From: Shouchella tritolerans
GTDB taxonomy: Bacteria > Bacillota > Bacilli > Bacillales > Bacillaceae_D
NCBI RefSeq assembly: GCF_025770735.1
Contig: NZ_JAODPB010000003.1
Coordinates: 682,001-746,000 of the forward strand
Length of the DNA stretch: 64,000 bases
Direction: 5' to 3'
Shown: piece by piece, positions 25,880-35,366 of the stretch
Layout of the letters: every line of letters starts with the position of its first letter
Numbering within the stretch: the stretch's first letter is position 1
The notes under the pieces: model-generated
What the model was told of the DNA's origin: nothing
What the model saw: only the letters and a program-made list of their open reading frames with translations
Databases searched by the model: none
Position numbers and translations under genes: made by a program

Positions 25880-26788
25880 TCATGTTTTAGCGTTTATTTT
25901 TTGCTGACGATGGCCAAGGAGTCGTGAAGACGTAAAGACAACTAAGCCAATCCAAATGAAGAAAAAGGCGAAAAACTGAACAATGGAAAATGGCTCGTCA
26001 AATACAAAGATTCCTAGCAGCAACATTAATGTTGGCGCGACATACTGTAGAAAGCCAATCAATGAAAAGGAAATCCGCTTTGCCCCATAAGAAAAAAGAA
26101 GCAGCGGCACTGCCGTCACCACTCCTGCGCCAACAAGAAGGGTGATCGTCAGAGGATCAAAGCTAGCTAGTGGATAGGCTGTAAAGAAAGCGAAATAGCA
26201 AAGCGCAACAGGGACGACAAGGAGTGTTTCAATGAATAAACCCCCTGTGGCACTTAATGGAGCAGCACGTTTAATGAATCCATACAAGCAAAAAGTGAGC
26301 GCCATGCCGAAAGAAGCCCATGGAATGTGGCCACCGATGATGATGAGCAGCAATACGCCTATTGTCGCTGAGGCAACTGCTGCGACTTCTGCTTTGCTCA
26401 GCTTTTCTTTTAGGAACAATGTCGCAAGGACAACATTTAAGAGCGGGTTAATGTAATAGCCAAGGCTTGCATCAATCACTTTTTCGCCGCTGACGGCAAA
26501 GATGAAAATAAACCAGTTTAAACTTATTAAAATAGACGCTGCTAGGATGCTCATGAAAACGCGCCCGTTCGTAAATACCCATTTCAACTCCGTGCGATAA
26601 TGAGCTTTTTGCTTCGAAAACAAGAGCAGCAAAGCGATAAAAACAAAGGCAAACGCAATGCGGTACATTAATATATCTAGTGACGGCAGATGTTTTAGCA
26701 ATGCCCAATACAGCGGCAACAATCCCCAAATGAAATAAGAACCAGAAGCCGCGATAATGCCAAGTGTATCTCCTTTTTGCGTATTCAA
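25880..26788 (-). CDS. rarD: RarD-family EamA transporter
   Basis: A 302-residue integral membrane protein with about 10 transmembrane segments in two EamA halves. The N-terminal GIIAASGSYFIWGLLPLYWALLKHLPSLDILMYRI pattern is the RarD signature, a branch named after E. coli chloramphenicol-sensitive RarD. WFIFIFAVSGEKVIDASLGYYINPLLNV is the second hallmark. The substrate is unknown; drug/metabolite export is inferred only from family membership. ATG at 26788 follows GGGGAGAG. It is divergent from the dpp operon. Confidence 0.9.
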   Translation of the reverse strand: MNTQKGDTLGIIAASGSYFIWGLLPLYWALLKHLPSLDILMYRIAFAFVFIALLLLFSKQKAHYRTELKWVFTNGRVFMSILAASILISLNWFIFIFAVSGEKVIDASLGYYINPLLNVVLATLFLKEKLSKAEVAAVASATIGVLLLIIIGGHIPWASFGMALTFCLYGFIKRAAPLSATGGLFIETLLVVPVALCYFAFFTAYPLASFDPLTITLLVGAGVVTAVPLLLFSYGAKRISFSLIGFLQYVAPTLMLLLGIFVFDEPFSIVQFFAFFFIWIGLVVFTSSRLLGHRQQKINAKT

Positions 26789-26867
26789 TCGTCTCTCCCC
26801 AATTCTCTTTTTTTTTAGTTTACCTTATTTTTGTTTCGTAGGGCGAATAAAATATTTACAGTGAAAA

Positions 26868-26882
26868 AATATTCAGAAAAAA
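26868..26882 (+). promoter_or_regulatory. candidate CodY box and promoter upstream of dppA
   Basis: AATATTCAGAAAAAA differs at three positions from the CodY consensus AATTTTCWGAAAATT. A TTGACA hexamer follows at 26938-26943 with a weak -10 (CTGTAA at 26961-26966), overlapped by a poorer CodY-like stretch. In B. subtilis the dpp operon is a classic CodY target, so repression in rich medium is inferred. Confidence 0.45.
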
Positions 26883-27043
26883 GGTAGTTCCTTTAGTGTA
26901 AGCCTAATGTGCTAAAGTCGAGGCATTGCCAGAAAAGTTGACACAATTCTTTTTTATTTTCTGTAAGAAGAGCAGGAAAACGATCTTTTTCTTCGAATAC
27001 TAACTATCATACTGGACAGATAAGGCTGAAGAGAGGGAAATAA

Positions 27044-27865
27044 ATGAACATTTATTCATCAGTAGATATGGAAGGGATTACAGGGCTTGTAGATCGCCAG
27101 TTTGTAACGCCAGGCGAACGATTTTATGAACGGGGCCAACAGTTGATGACACAAGAGGTAAACCACGTAGCAGAAGCTGCGTTTGCCTTTGGCTGCAAAC
27201 GATTTGTCGTCAACGACTCACACGGAAAAATGAATAATTTGCTTGTGGAGCGGCTTCTTGCAGAAATTGAATTGGTTTCTGGCGAGGTCAAACCGTATTC
27301 AATGGTGCAAGGGCTCGATGATTCGTTTGACGGTGCTTTCTTTATAGGCTACCACTCTAGGGCCTCCATGCCAGGAGTCATGAGCCATACGATGATTTTT
27401 GGCGTTCGTTCGATGTGGCTTGATGGCCATGAAGTCGGAGAAATGGGGTTAAATGCTTATTTAGCCGGTTATTACGGCGTTCCGGTGTTGCTTGTAGCAG
27501 GAGATGACCAGGCCGCAAAAGAAGCGGAAGCGCTCATTCCCAATGTGACAACCGCTGTTGTAAAAACAACGCAATCCCGCTCGTCCGCCCTTTGTTTAAC
27601 GCCTGCCAAAAGCAAAGCGTTGTTACAAGCAAAAACAAAGGAAGCTTTAATGAAAAGCGGTAAAGTGGAGCCGCTGATTGCAAACAAGCAGCCTGTTTTA
27701 CATATTGAATTTGCCAATTACGGGCAAGCGGAATGGGCCGCGTTAATGCCTGGTGCTGAATTAGAGATAGGCACTACCGTTAAATTTGCAGCAAAAGACG
27801 TCAAGGAAGCGTACCAGGCGATGCTTGTCATGACTGAGCTTGCCATGCAAACGACGTTTTGCTAG
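27044..27865 (+). CDS. dppA: D-aminopeptidase DppA (peptidase M55)
   Basis: A 273-residue zinc-dependent D-aminopeptidase that in B. subtilis prefers D-Ala-D-Ala and D-Ala-Gly-Gly. The first zinc-binding motif SVDMEGITG lies at residues 6-14; NDSHGKMNN, GYHSRASMPGVMSHT and the NAYLAGYYGVPVLLVAGDD segment match the M55 fold. It forms a cytoplasmic self-compartmentalising ring in the known homologue. First gene of the dpp-ykf operon, ATG at 27044 with AGAGAGGGA upstream. It frees D-amino acids from imported murein peptides. Confidence 0.95.
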   Translation: MNIYSSVDMEGITGLVDRQFVTPGERFYERGQQLMTQEVNHVAEAAFAFGCKRFVVNDSHGKMNNLLVERLLAEIELVSGEVKPYSMVQGLDDSFDGAFFIGYHSRASMPGVMSHTMIFGVRSMWLDGHEVGEMGLNAYLAGYYGVPVLLVAGDDQAAKEAEALIPNVTTAVVKTTQSRSSALCLTPAKSKALLQAKTKEALMKSGKVEPLIANKQPVLHIEFANYGQAEWAALMPGAELEIGTTVKFAAKDVKEAYQAMLVMTELAMQTTFC

Positions 27866-27880
27866 AAAGAGGCGATCCAC

Positions 27881-28804
27881 TTGCTTAAATATGTGAGCAA
27901 ACGTTTTTTAGCGATGCTAATCACGTTATGGGTCATTATTACGGCTACCTTCACGCTTATGCATGCGGTGCCAGGTTCGCCGCTCAATAGCGAACAGACG
28001 ACCAATGAAACAATCCGTGCCAACTTAGAGGCTTACTTTGGGCTTGACCAGCCAGTGATCAACCAGTACTTCTCGTATTTGCAATCGCTCATGCAGTTTG
28101 AATTCGGGCCTTCGATTGCGCAACCAGGCGTATCCGTCAATGATTTAATTGCAAGAGGCTTTCCTGTTTCTTTGGAACTTGGGGTGTATGCGATTGCCAT
28201 TGCCCTTGTCTCAGGCGTTATTTTAGGGGTCTTGTCGGCGCTAAAGCGCAATGGCCTAATTGATTATACGCTCATGACTTTTGCCGTGCTCGGTCTTTCA
28301 GTCCCTAATTTCATTTTGGCTGCTTTACTTATACACTCATTTAAAGATTATTTGCCTATTGCGACATGGCAGAGTTGGCAGCATATGATCTTGCCCGTTT
28401 TTGCTCTTGCTACGTCGCCAATGGCAATTATAGCTAGGTTAACAAGGTCAACGATGGTGGATGTACTGACACAAGATTATATCCGGACAGCTCAGGCAAA
28501 AGGGCTATCCCCCGTGACCATTGTCGTAAAACACGCGTTGCGGAATGGCCTGATGCCTGTTGCGACCATACTTGGCACACTAATCGCCGGCGTTTTAACA
28601 GGCAGTTTTGTGATTGAAAAGATTTTTGCCATACCGGGTATTGGTCGTTATTTTGTTGAAGGGATCAATAACCGCGATTATCCAGTGATTATGGGGACAA
28701 CGATTTTTTATAGCGCCATTCTGCTGGTTATGCTGTTCCTTGTTGATATTGTTTACGGTTTTCTTGATCCAAGAATTAAACTGCATCGGAAGGAGGGCCA
28801 CTAA
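27881..28804 (+). CDS. dppB: dipeptide ABC transporter permease DppB
   Basis: A 307-residue permease of the binding-protein-dependent transport family with six membrane segments. The N-terminal MLKYVSKRFLAMLITLWVIITATF and VPGSP segment, the LGLSVPNF motif, and the EAA loop (DYIRTAQAKGLSPVTIVVKHALRNGLMPV) are typical of DppB/OppB. It pairs with DppC to form the membrane channel. TTG start at 27881 follows AGAGGCG. It ends in an ATGG-type overlap with dppC (1 bp). Confidence 0.95.
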   Translation: MLKYVSKRFLAMLITLWVIITATFTLMHAVPGSPLNSEQTTNETIRANLEAYFGLDQPVINQYFSYLQSLMQFEFGPSIAQPGVSVNDLIARGFPVSLELGVYAIAIALVSGVILGVLSALKRNGLIDYTLMTFAVLGLSVPNFILAALLIHSFKDYLPIATWQSWQHMILPVFALATSPMAIIARLTRSTMVDVLTQDYIRTAQAKGLSPVTIVVKHALRNGLMPVATILGTLIAGVLTGSFVIEKIFAIPGIGRYFVEGINNRDYPVIMGTTIFYSAILLVMLFLVDIVYGFLDPRIKLHRKEGH

Positions 28805-29745
28805 TGGCGCTTCTTGATTCGAACCAGCAGCCTGTTGATGACGCTCTATTTAAAAAAGCCGTACAGACTGATAGTGCCGAAAAAGTCGTTCGCCCCTCCT
28901 TGTCTTATTGGCATTCAGCCTGGGTCCGCTTGCGAGAAAACAAATTGGCGATGTTTGGCCTAGCGACGATGGTTGCCCTTGGCGTGATGGCGGTGATTGG
29001 TCCATGGATTACTCCCCATAGCGTCACTGCCGGCGATTTAACGAAAGTCAACATGCCCCCTTCGTCTGAACATTGGTTTGGCACAGACGAGCTTGGCCGT
29101 GATATGTTTGCCAGGACTTGGTACGGTGCCCGGATTTCACTATTTGTTGGCCTTGCTGCAGCCGCGATCGATTGCCTGATTGGGATTATTTATGGAGGGA
29201 TCTCTGGTTACAAAGGCGGGCGTGTCGACTCGATCATGATGCGCATCGTTGAAATTTTGTACGGTTTGCCTTACTTGCTAGTTGTTATACTGCTTATGGT
29301 TATTATGGGGCCAGGTTTGCTGACGATTATTATCGCTTTGACTGTAACCGGGTGGGTCGGAATGGCGCGAATTGTTCGCGGTCAAGTGCTGTCATTAAAG
29401 CAAAATGAGTATGTGCTTGCTTCAAAAGTATTTGGCGGGAGCACTTCGCATATTATTCGAAAGAGCCTTCTGCCGAATACAATGGGGCCAATCATCATCC
29501 AAATGACGTTGACCATCCCCTCAGCCATTTTCGCGGAAGCATTTTTAAGTTTTTTAGGGCTTGGCATTCAAGCGCCTTTTGCTTCCTGGGGTTCGCTCGC
29601 CAATAACGGTTTGTCTTCCATATTGACAGGCCATTGGTGGCGTCTGTTTTTCCCTGCCTTTTTCATCTCGCTGACCATGTTTGCCTTTAACGTCTTTGGC
29701 GATGGTCTCCAAGATGCACTCGATCCAAAAACAAGGAGGCGGTAG
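28804..29745 (+). CDS. dppC: dipeptide ABC transporter permease DppC
   Basis: A 313-residue permease with a cytoplasmic N-terminal tail and six membrane segments. WHSAWVRLRENKLAMFGLATM precedes TM1; HWFGTDELGRDMFARTWYGARISLFVG is the DppC/OppC signature, and the EAA loop reads LKQNEYVLASKVFGGSTSHIIRKSLLPN. It completes the channel with DppB. Its start overlaps the dppB stop by 1 bp, and its 3' end carries the Shine-Dalgarno (AGGAGGCGG) for dppD. Confidence 0.95.
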   Translation: MALLDSNQQPVDDALFKKAVQTDSAEKVVRPSLSYWHSAWVRLRENKLAMFGLATMVALGVMAVIGPWITPHSVTAGDLTKVNMPPSSEHWFGTDELGRDMFARTWYGARISLFVGLAAAAIDCLIGIIYGGISGYKGGRVDSIMMRIVEILYGLPYLLVVILLMVIMGPGLLTIIIALTVTGWVGMARIVRGQVLSLKQNEYVLASKVFGGSTSHIIRKSLLPNTMGPIIIQMTLTIPSAIFAEAFLSFLGLGIQAPFASWGSLANNGLSSILTGHWWRLFFPAFFISLTMFAFNVFGDGLQDALDPKTRRR

Positions 29746-29748
29746 CAG

Positions 29749-30744
29749 TTGGCTTTATTGCAATTAAAACAGGTGCATATATCGTTTAAAACATATGGCG
29801 GTGAAGTTCAAGCAGTCCGCGGAGTCAATCTGAGTCTGGAAAAAGGGGAAACACTTGCTGTTGTTGGCGAGAGTGGCTGCGGCAAGAGCGTAACAGCCCA
29901 AAGCATCATGGGCCTGTTGCCGAAAGGGAACGCCGCGATCAAACAGGGAGAAATTTTATTTAAAGGCCAAGATTTGACGAAGCTGTCCGCTAAAAAAATG
30001 CGCCGCATTCAAGGGAACGAAATTTCGATGATTTTTCAAGATCCGATGACTTCGCTCAACCCATCATTAACAGTCGGAACACAATTGACTGAAGGCATCC
30101 GCAAGCATACATCCATATCTGTAAGCGAGGCTAATCATAAAGCGTTGGAAATGCTTGAAGTGGTTGGCATTGCCAACGGCAAAGAACGGCTAAAGCAGTA
30201 CCCCCATGAGTTTAGTGGCGGGATGAGGCAGCGTCTCATGATTGCGATGGCGCTTATTTGCAAACCAGACATTCTCATTGCTGATGAACCAACAACGGCG
30301 CTTGATGTCACCATCCAAGCACAAATTTTAAAGCTGTTTAAAGACATTCAACAACAGACAGGAGTCGCGATCATGTTAATTACGCATGATTTGGGCGTTG
30401 TGGCTCAGCTTGCTGACCGTGTGCATGTCATGTATGCCGGAAAGATCGTTGAAACAAGCAATCGTAGAGAGTTGTTTTATAACCCTCAGCACCCTTATAC
30501 AAAAGGGTTGCTACATTCAGTTCCCCGCCTAGACGGCAGTGAAGCTGAGCTTGAACCGATTGGCGGCACGCCGCCTGATTTATTTGCACCGCCGGCAGGG
30601 TGCCCATTTGCGCCACGCTGCGCATACGCCATGGATGTCTGCCGTACCCATATGCCAGCGGAAACGGAGATGACAGGAACGCATGCTGTTTCGTGCTGGC
30701 TGCAAGATCCACGCGCCAAACAAGTATTTAAAGAGTTAGCTTAA
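29749..30744 (+). CDS. dppD: dipeptide ABC transporter ATP-binding protein DppD
   Basis: A 331-residue ATPase. Walker A GESGCGKS (about 41-48), signature FSGGMRQR, Walker B ILIADEPTTALDV and the H-loop MLITHDLG are all intact. The C-terminal oligopeptide-transporter extension has the four-Cys-type pattern GCPFAPRCAYAMDVC...SCW, which in family members binds an Fe-S cluster or structural site. It powers peptide import together with the last gene of the operon (YkfD-like). TTG start at 29749, 3 bp after dppC. Confidence 0.95.
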   Translation: MALLQLKQVHISFKTYGGEVQAVRGVNLSLEKGETLAVVGESGCGKSVTAQSIMGLLPKGNAAIKQGEILFKGQDLTKLSAKKMRRIQGNEISMIFQDPMTSLNPSLTVGTQLTEGIRKHTSISVSEANHKALEMLEVVGIANGKERLKQYPHEFSGGMRQRLMIAMALICKPDILIADEPTTALDVTIQAQILKLFKDIQQQTGVAIMLITHDLGVVAQLADRVHVMYAGKIVETSNRRELFYNPQHPYTKGLLHSVPRLDGSEAELEPIGGTPPDLFAPPAGCPFAPRCAYAMDVCRTHMPAETEMTGTHAVSCWLQDPRAKQVFKELA

Positions 30745-30757
30745 AGGGGGAAGAACG

Positions 30758-32404
30758 ATGAAAAAGAAATGGTATTTCGCTCCACTAGCGGCAAGCTTTG
30801 TATGGACGCTCACGGCTTGTACAACCGGGACGTCGACTGACGAAAATCCACCAGAAACAACGGAGGGGGAAACAAGTACAGAAGAAAAAGCAGAGGAAAA
30901 AATATTGATTTTAAACAATGGCAGTGAGCCCGTTTCTTTGAACCCACAAATTGCGTTCGAAGCTGTTTCGAATGCGCCGCTGAATAATATAATGGAAGGG
31001 CTTACGCGGCTTGGTTCTGACCACACGCCAGAGGAAGCAACGGCTGAGAGTTGGGAAATATCCGATGACGGTTTGACGTATACGTTCCATATCCGCGAAG
31101 ATGCCAATTGGTCCAATGGGGAGCCTGTGACAGCGGAAGACTTTGAGTATGCCTGGAAAGAACTTGTGAAGCCAGAGAACGCTTCCTCAGCGGCTTTTTT
31201 AGCGGAATTGATTGAAGGAGCTGCTGAATACAATGCAGGAGAAGGCTCGGCTGAGGATATGGCCGTGACGGCTATCGATGACAAAACACTTGAAGTCGTA
31301 TTGACAAGCCCGCAACAATATTTTCTTAGCATTATTGCCAATCCATCGTTTTTCCCAGTCCATAAAGCAACAGCAGAAGAAAATCCTGATTGGCATACAG
31401 AAGCGGACACATATGTCAGCAATGGCCCGTTTGTCCTCGCTGGTTGGGACCATAATTCGGAGTTGCGGATGGAGAGAAACGACCAGTATTGGGATGCGGA
31501 AAATGTCGCTCTTGACGGTGTCAAATGGCTAATGCTTGAAGATGCGATGACCGCCTATCAAATGTATGAACAAGGAAACCTTCATGCCGCCGTACCGCCG
31601 GCAGACATGGCCGAACAGCTGATTGCAGAGGGCGAAGTTGACCTATTGGAACAAGCGGGCACATACTTTTACCGGTTTTTGGTGACCGAAGAGCCGTTCC
31701 AAAATCAAAAAATCCGCCAAGCATTTGCCAAAGCAGTTGACCGCCAGGCGATTGTTGATAGCGTCATTCGCCAAAACCAGGAACCAACAGGGGCGTTTGT
31801 TTCCTACGGATTTACCGAACCTGGCGGAGGTGATTTCCGAGAATCAGGCGGCGATTTGCTTGAATATGACCCAGACGAAGCAAAAGCATTGCTTGAAGAA
31901 GGGATGGCGGAAGAAGGCTATTCAGAATTGCCTCCTGTCACGCTTTCCTATAGTTCAGGAGTGGATGAGCATCAGCGCATTGCCGAAACACTCCAACAAA
32001 TGTATGAAGAAAACTTAGGAGTTTCCGTTGACCTAGCAGTCGTTGAATCAAGTGTTTTCCTAGACCAACAACGCAATTTAGAGCTGCAAATGTCGCGGTC
32101 TTCTTTTATCGCCGACTACGCTGATCCAGTCAACTTCCTTGAAAGTTTTGTAACAGGTAGCTCTATGAACCGGACTGGTTGGGAAAACGAAGAATATGAC
32201 CGGTTAATTGCTGAGTCTAAGGAGGAAGGGGACGAAGAGCGGCGGTTTGCGTTGCTCCATGAAGCAGAAGCACTGTTAATGGAAGAAATGCCGATTTTCC
32301 CTCTTTACTTTTATAACCAGCCAGTCTTAGAAAACGACTCCGTGACAGGTGTTGTCCGCCATCCTGTTGGCTATATTGAATTGAAATGGGCTGACATCAA
32401 TTAA
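30758..32404 (+). CDS. dppE: dipeptide-binding lipoprotein DppE (SBP family 5)
   Basis: A 548-residue extracellular solute-binding lipoprotein. Signal peptide ends in LTAC (Cys22), followed by an acidic Thr/Glu-rich linker of about 25 residues, then the family 5 fold: NNGSEPVSLNPQIAFEAVSNAPLNNIMEGLTR and WSNGEPVTAEDFEYAWKELVKPE are its signatures. It delivers murein tripeptides or dipeptides to DppBC. AAGGGGGAAG precedes the ATG. A strong intercistronic stem-loop follows it, which may raise its expression over the downstream ykf genes. Confidence 0.95.
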   Translation: MKKKWYFAPLAASFVWTLTACTTGTSTDENPPETTEGETSTEEKAEEKILILNNGSEPVSLNPQIAFEAVSNAPLNNIMEGLTRLGSDHTPEEATAESWEISDDGLTYTFHIREDANWSNGEPVTAEDFEYAWKELVKPENASSAAFLAELIEGAAEYNAGEGSAEDMAVTAIDDKTLEVVLTSPQQYFLSIIANPSFFPVHKATAEENPDWHTEADTYVSNGPFVLAGWDHNSELRMERNDQYWDAENVALDGVKWLMLEDAMTAYQMYEQGNLHAAVPPADMAEQLIAEGEVDLLEQAGTYFYRFLVTEEPFQNQKIRQAFAKAVDRQAIVDSVIRQNQEPTGAFVSYGFTEPGGGDFRESGGDLLEYDPDEAKALLEEGMAEEGYSELPPVTLSYSSGVDEHQRIAETLQQMYEENLGVSVDLAVVESSVFLDQQRNLELQMSRSSFIADYADPVNFLESFVTGSSMNRTGWENEEYDRLIAESKEEGDEERRFALLHEAEALLMEEMPIFPLYFYNQPVLENDSVTGVVRHPVGYIELKWADIN

Positions 32405-32406
32405 AA

Positions 32407-32440
32407 GGCATGAGGGGAGAGGGCGCTCTTCCCTCATGCC
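32407..32440 (+). other. intercistronic stem-loop after dppE
   Basis: GGCATGAGGG...CCCTCATGCC with an inner AGAG/CTCT pairing gives a stem of about 14 bp, followed by CGTTTTGC rather than a clean T-run. It is probably a transcript stabiliser or partial terminator within the operon. Confidence 0.7.
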
Positions 32441-32465
32441 CGTTTTGCAAAAGGGGGAATGGCTT

Positions 32466-33404
32466 ATGGAGGCTATCTTACCAAAAGCGTTAAAAAAGGG
32501 AGATGCCATTGGCGTGATCGCTCCGGCAAGCCCACCAGATATCGCCCGTATTGAAAAAGCAAAATCTTTGTATGAAGATATGGGGCTTCGGGTGTTGCTT
32601 GCTCCCTCGGTAGGCAAACGCCACGGCTACTTAGGGGGCACGGATGCAGAGCGTGTTGCTGACTTGGAAGCGATGTTTGCCAATGAAGACGTTCGCGGCG
32701 TGTTTTGTGCTTGCGGAGGATATGGAACACCGAGAATTGTAGACCGCCTGAATTACAAATTAATTGCCGAACATCCGAAAGTATTTTGGGGTTATAGCGA
32801 CATTACGTGCTTGCATGTTGCGATCCACCAGCAAACAGGGTTAGTGACGTTTCATGGGCCTATGCTCAGTTCTGACCTCGGCAATAGTGAATTGGAAGGA
32901 GCAACGTTAGCCGGATTATCACAGGTCATGGCGCCTCGCCAACAAGTGTTTGAGCAAACACTTCAGCCATTGAAAATTTTAGCGGGAGGCATGGCAACAG
33001 GGAAATTGGTTGGCGGGAATTTAACGTTGCTTGCTAACATGGTTGGAACGCCATATGAAATCGATACAAAAGACGCTCTCTTGTTTATTGAAGAAATCGA
33101 GGAAGAACCATATCGAATTGACCGAATGCTAAACCAGCTTAAGCTTGCTGGTAAGCTTGATGATGCTGCGGGATTTGTTATCGGCAACTTTAACGGCTGT
33201 GAGCCGAAAAAGCGCCAACATTCGTTTACACTGGAAGAGGTATTGGACGATTATTTTTCTGCATCTGGCAAGCCATGTATAAGCGGTTTTCAAATTGGCC
33301 ATTGTTCACCTGCATTGTCTGTTCCATACGGAGCAATCGCTGTTTTAGATACAGAGCGTAAGCGTTTAGTGGTTGAACCTGGCGTGAGGGGGGAAGGGCA
33401 GTGA
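32466..33404 (+). CDS. ykfA: LD-carboxypeptidase YkfA (peptidase S66)
   Basis: A 312-residue S66-family serine peptidase (MccF/LdcA type). The N-terminal LKKGDAIGVIAPASPP and the nucleophile motif FWGYSDITCLH (Ser) are seen, with GGNLTLLANMVGTPYEID and the Glu-containing FIEEIEEEPYRIDRML segment in the C-terminal domain. The enzyme removes the terminal D-Ala from murein tetrapeptides by cutting the L,D bond. ATG at 32466 has AAGGGGGAA upstream; the ORF could start at 32436 but that would lie in the stem-loop. It overlaps ykfC by 4 bp (GTGA). Confidence 0.93.
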   Translation: MEAILPKALKKGDAIGVIAPASPPDIARIEKAKSLYEDMGLRVLLAPSVGKRHGYLGGTDAERVADLEAMFANEDVRGVFCACGGYGTPRIVDRLNYKLIAEHPKVFWGYSDITCLHVAIHQQTGLVTFHGPMLSSDLGNSELEGATLAGLSQVMAPRQQVFEQTLQPLKILAGGMATGKLVGGNLTLLANMVGTPYEIDTKDALLFIEEIEEEPYRIDRMLNQLKLAGKLDDAAGFVIGNFNGCEPKKRQHSFTLEEVLDDYFSASGKPCISGFQIGHCSPALSVPYGAIAVLDTERKRLVVEPGVRGEGQ

Positions 33405-34306
33405 AGGAAGTACAGGCAGCCGAGCCAGTTGTGACACTATGGACATCACGGGATTCGCCAAGAGCGATTGACGAGAAAATCATCTGTGTAAACAGTTGTT
33501 ATGAAGAGTGGCTTGAACAGCTTTCCTATAACGAGCGCTTAGCACTTTGTACGGAAAACCGCATCCAAAGCCAGATTTTGTTTGGCGAAACCGTGCTGAT
33601 CATCCAGGAAGTCGACAAGTGGGCTAAAGTACTGTTGCCAAACCAGCCAACGACGAAACATAAAGAAGGGTACCCAGGATGGATACCTCTTTGTCAGCTT
33701 CGAGAAAAGATCGCTCCTGCTCTAAAAACTGTTCGTATTTCAAGCACGGTTGCGCCGTTGTTTACTGAAAACCACCAAAAATGGTTGACGCTAAGCTTTG
33801 GAACAGAGCTGGCAGTAGTTGAAGTTGAAGAGTATGTCATCCATGTCAACACGCCTCTTGGAACAGGGATCGTTAAACGGACTGATATAGAAGAACGGCC
33901 AAGGGAACGAACAGGGGAGGCGTTGTTAAAAAGCGCTCGCCAGTTTATTGGTCTCCCCTATCTATGGGGGGGAATGAGTGGATTTGGTTTTGACTGCTCC
34001 GGGTTTGTATATGCGATCCATCGTGCTAGCGGTATTCTTATTCCAAGAGATGCCTCCAATCAAGTATTGACGGGGGAAATCATTGATGCGAGCCGGCCAG
34101 CTATCGGCGATTTGCTCTATTTTGGTCATGACAATGGAAAAGGAGCGATTCATCATGTAGCTATGTATGCTGGCGATGGAGAAATGATTCATGCCCCAAA
34201 AACAGGGAAAACAGTCGAGCAAATTCCGCTTGCCGGAACTATATATGAAAAAGAACTTTGCGCAGTGCGCCGTTTTTTAAGTGCGCCTAGTTGGAGGGAC
34301 ATTTAG
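33401..34306 (+). CDS. ykfC: gamma-D-glutamyl-L-diamino acid endopeptidase YkfC (NlpC/P60)
   Basis: A 301-residue cytoplasmic-type endopeptidase with two SH3b-like domains (about 1-170) and a C-terminal NlpC/P60 domain (about 175-300). The catalytic Cys is in [15 protein letters not shown] and the His in [16 protein letters not shown]. In B. subtilis YkfC cleaves L-Ala-gamma-D-Glu from diaminopimelate in recycled murein tripeptides. No signal peptide is seen, consistent with acting on imported peptides. GTG start overlaps ykfA by 4 bp. Confidence 0.92.
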   Translation: MKEVQAAEPVVTLWTSRDSPRAIDEKIICVNSCYEEWLEQLSYNERLALCTENRIQSQILFGETVLIIQEVDKWAKVLLPNQPTTKHKEGYPGWIPLCQLREKIAPALKTVRISSTVAPLFTENHQKWLTLSFGTELAVVEVEEYVIHVNTPLGTGIVKRTDIEERPRERTGEALLKSARQFIGLPYLWGGMSGFGFDCSGFVYAIHRASGILIPRDASNQVLTGEIIDASRPAIGDLLYFGHDNGKGAIHHVAMYAGDGEMIHAPKTGKTVEQIPLAGTIYEKELCAVRRFLSAPSWRDI

Positions 34307-35304
34307 TGAGTGAACCGCTACTGGAAGTGACGGATTTAAAAAAACATTTTGCTATTCGCAAAAACCAAACGCTTAAAGCGGTCGACGGCGTTTCTTTTAC
34401 TATTAAAAAAGGAGAAATGCTAGGGCTTGTGGGCGAATCAGGCTGTGGAAAGTCAACGCTTGGCCGCACGATCCTTCGTTTATATGAACGAACGTCGGGG
34501 TCAGTGAAGTTTAAAGGCACCGATGTCCATAAAGCTGGACAAAAGCAAGCAAAGGCACTAAACCGAAACATGCAAATGATTTTCCAAGATCCATATGCTT
34601 CATTAAACCCCCGTTCCGTCGTAATGGATATCATTGCCGAAGGAATCGACATACATCAGCTGTATAGAGGGAACCGCCGTAAGGAACAGGTTTATGAGCT
34701 GTTGCAAACAGTTGGCTTAGGCGCCGAGCATGCCAATCGCTATCCGCATGAATTTAGTGGCGGACAGCGGCAAAGAATTGGCATTGCTCGCGCTCTTGCC
34801 GTTGATCCAGAGTTTATTGTCGCAGACGAGCCCATTTCGGCTTTAGACGTCTCAATCCAAGCACAAATTGTCAATTTGCTACGTAAACTCCAACGTGAAA
34901 AGGGGCTAACCTTTCTGTTTATTGCTCACGATTTATCGATGGTCCGCCATATAAGTGATCGGATTGGTGTGATGTATTTGGGCAAGCTAGTCGAGCTGTC
35001 AACGAGCGAGGCACTGTATAAGAACCCCCTTCACCCATACACAGAAGCCCTGCTTTCTGCGATTCCGATTCCAGATCCAGATTTAGAAGATAAGCGCGAG
35101 CAAATTTTGCTAAAGGGAGAGATTCCAAGCCCGCTTTCGCCGCCAAGTGGCTGTGTTTTCCGGACTCGTTGCCCAAAAGCAATGGAGCGATGCTCGCTCG
35201 TCGAACCGCAAATGCAGGAATACAAGCCCGGCCATTTTGCAGCTTGTCACTTATACGAAGGCACGACACCGATACACAGAGAAGCTGCTGCCACTCACGG
35301 ATAA
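34306..35304 (+). CDS. ykfD: oligopeptide ABC transporter ATP-binding protein YkfD
   Basis: A 332-residue ATPase of the OppF type. Walker [10 protein letters not shown], signature [16 protein letters not shown], Walker [14 protein letters not shown] and the C-terminal [15 protein letters not shown] Cys-rich segment are intact. It likely forms the ATPase heterodimer with DppD. GTG at 34306 shares one base with the ykfC stop codon and has GGAGGG at 34291-34297; the longer frame from 34291 begins inside that Shine-Dalgarno. It is the last gene of the operon. ykfB (Ala-Glu epimerase), present in B. subtilis, is missing here. Confidence 0.92.
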   Translation: MSEPLLEVTDLKKHFAIRKNQTLKAVDGVSFTIKKGEMLGLVGESGCGKSTLGRTILRLYERTSGSVKFKGTDVHKAGQKQAKALNRNMQMIFQDPYASLNPRSVVMDIIAEGIDIHQLYRGNRRKEQVYELLQTVGLGAEHANRYPHEFSGGQRQRIGIARALAVDPEFIVADEPISALDVSIQAQIVNLLRKLQREKGLTFLFIAHDLSMVRHISDRIGVMYLGKLVELSTSEALYKNPLHPYTEALLSAIPIPDPDLEDKREQILLKGEIPSPLSPPSGCVFRTRCPKAMERCSLVEPQMQEYKPGHFAACHLYEGTTPIHREAAATHG

Positions 35305-35334
35305 CCAGCCAGAAGCGATGCTGACAATGAGCTT

Positions 35335-35365
35335 ACCCCCTCGTCATTTGGCGATGGGGTCTTTG
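35335..35365 (+). terminator. terminator of the dpp-ykf operon
   Basis: ACCCCCTCG...CGATGGGGT stem followed by CTTTGATT. The T-run is weak. Confidence 0.55.
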
Positions 35366-35366
35366 A

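Noticed and set aside
26951-26970. Second CodY box at the dppA promoter
   Set aside because: At least five mismatches to the consensus; kept only as a side remark to the better site at 26868.
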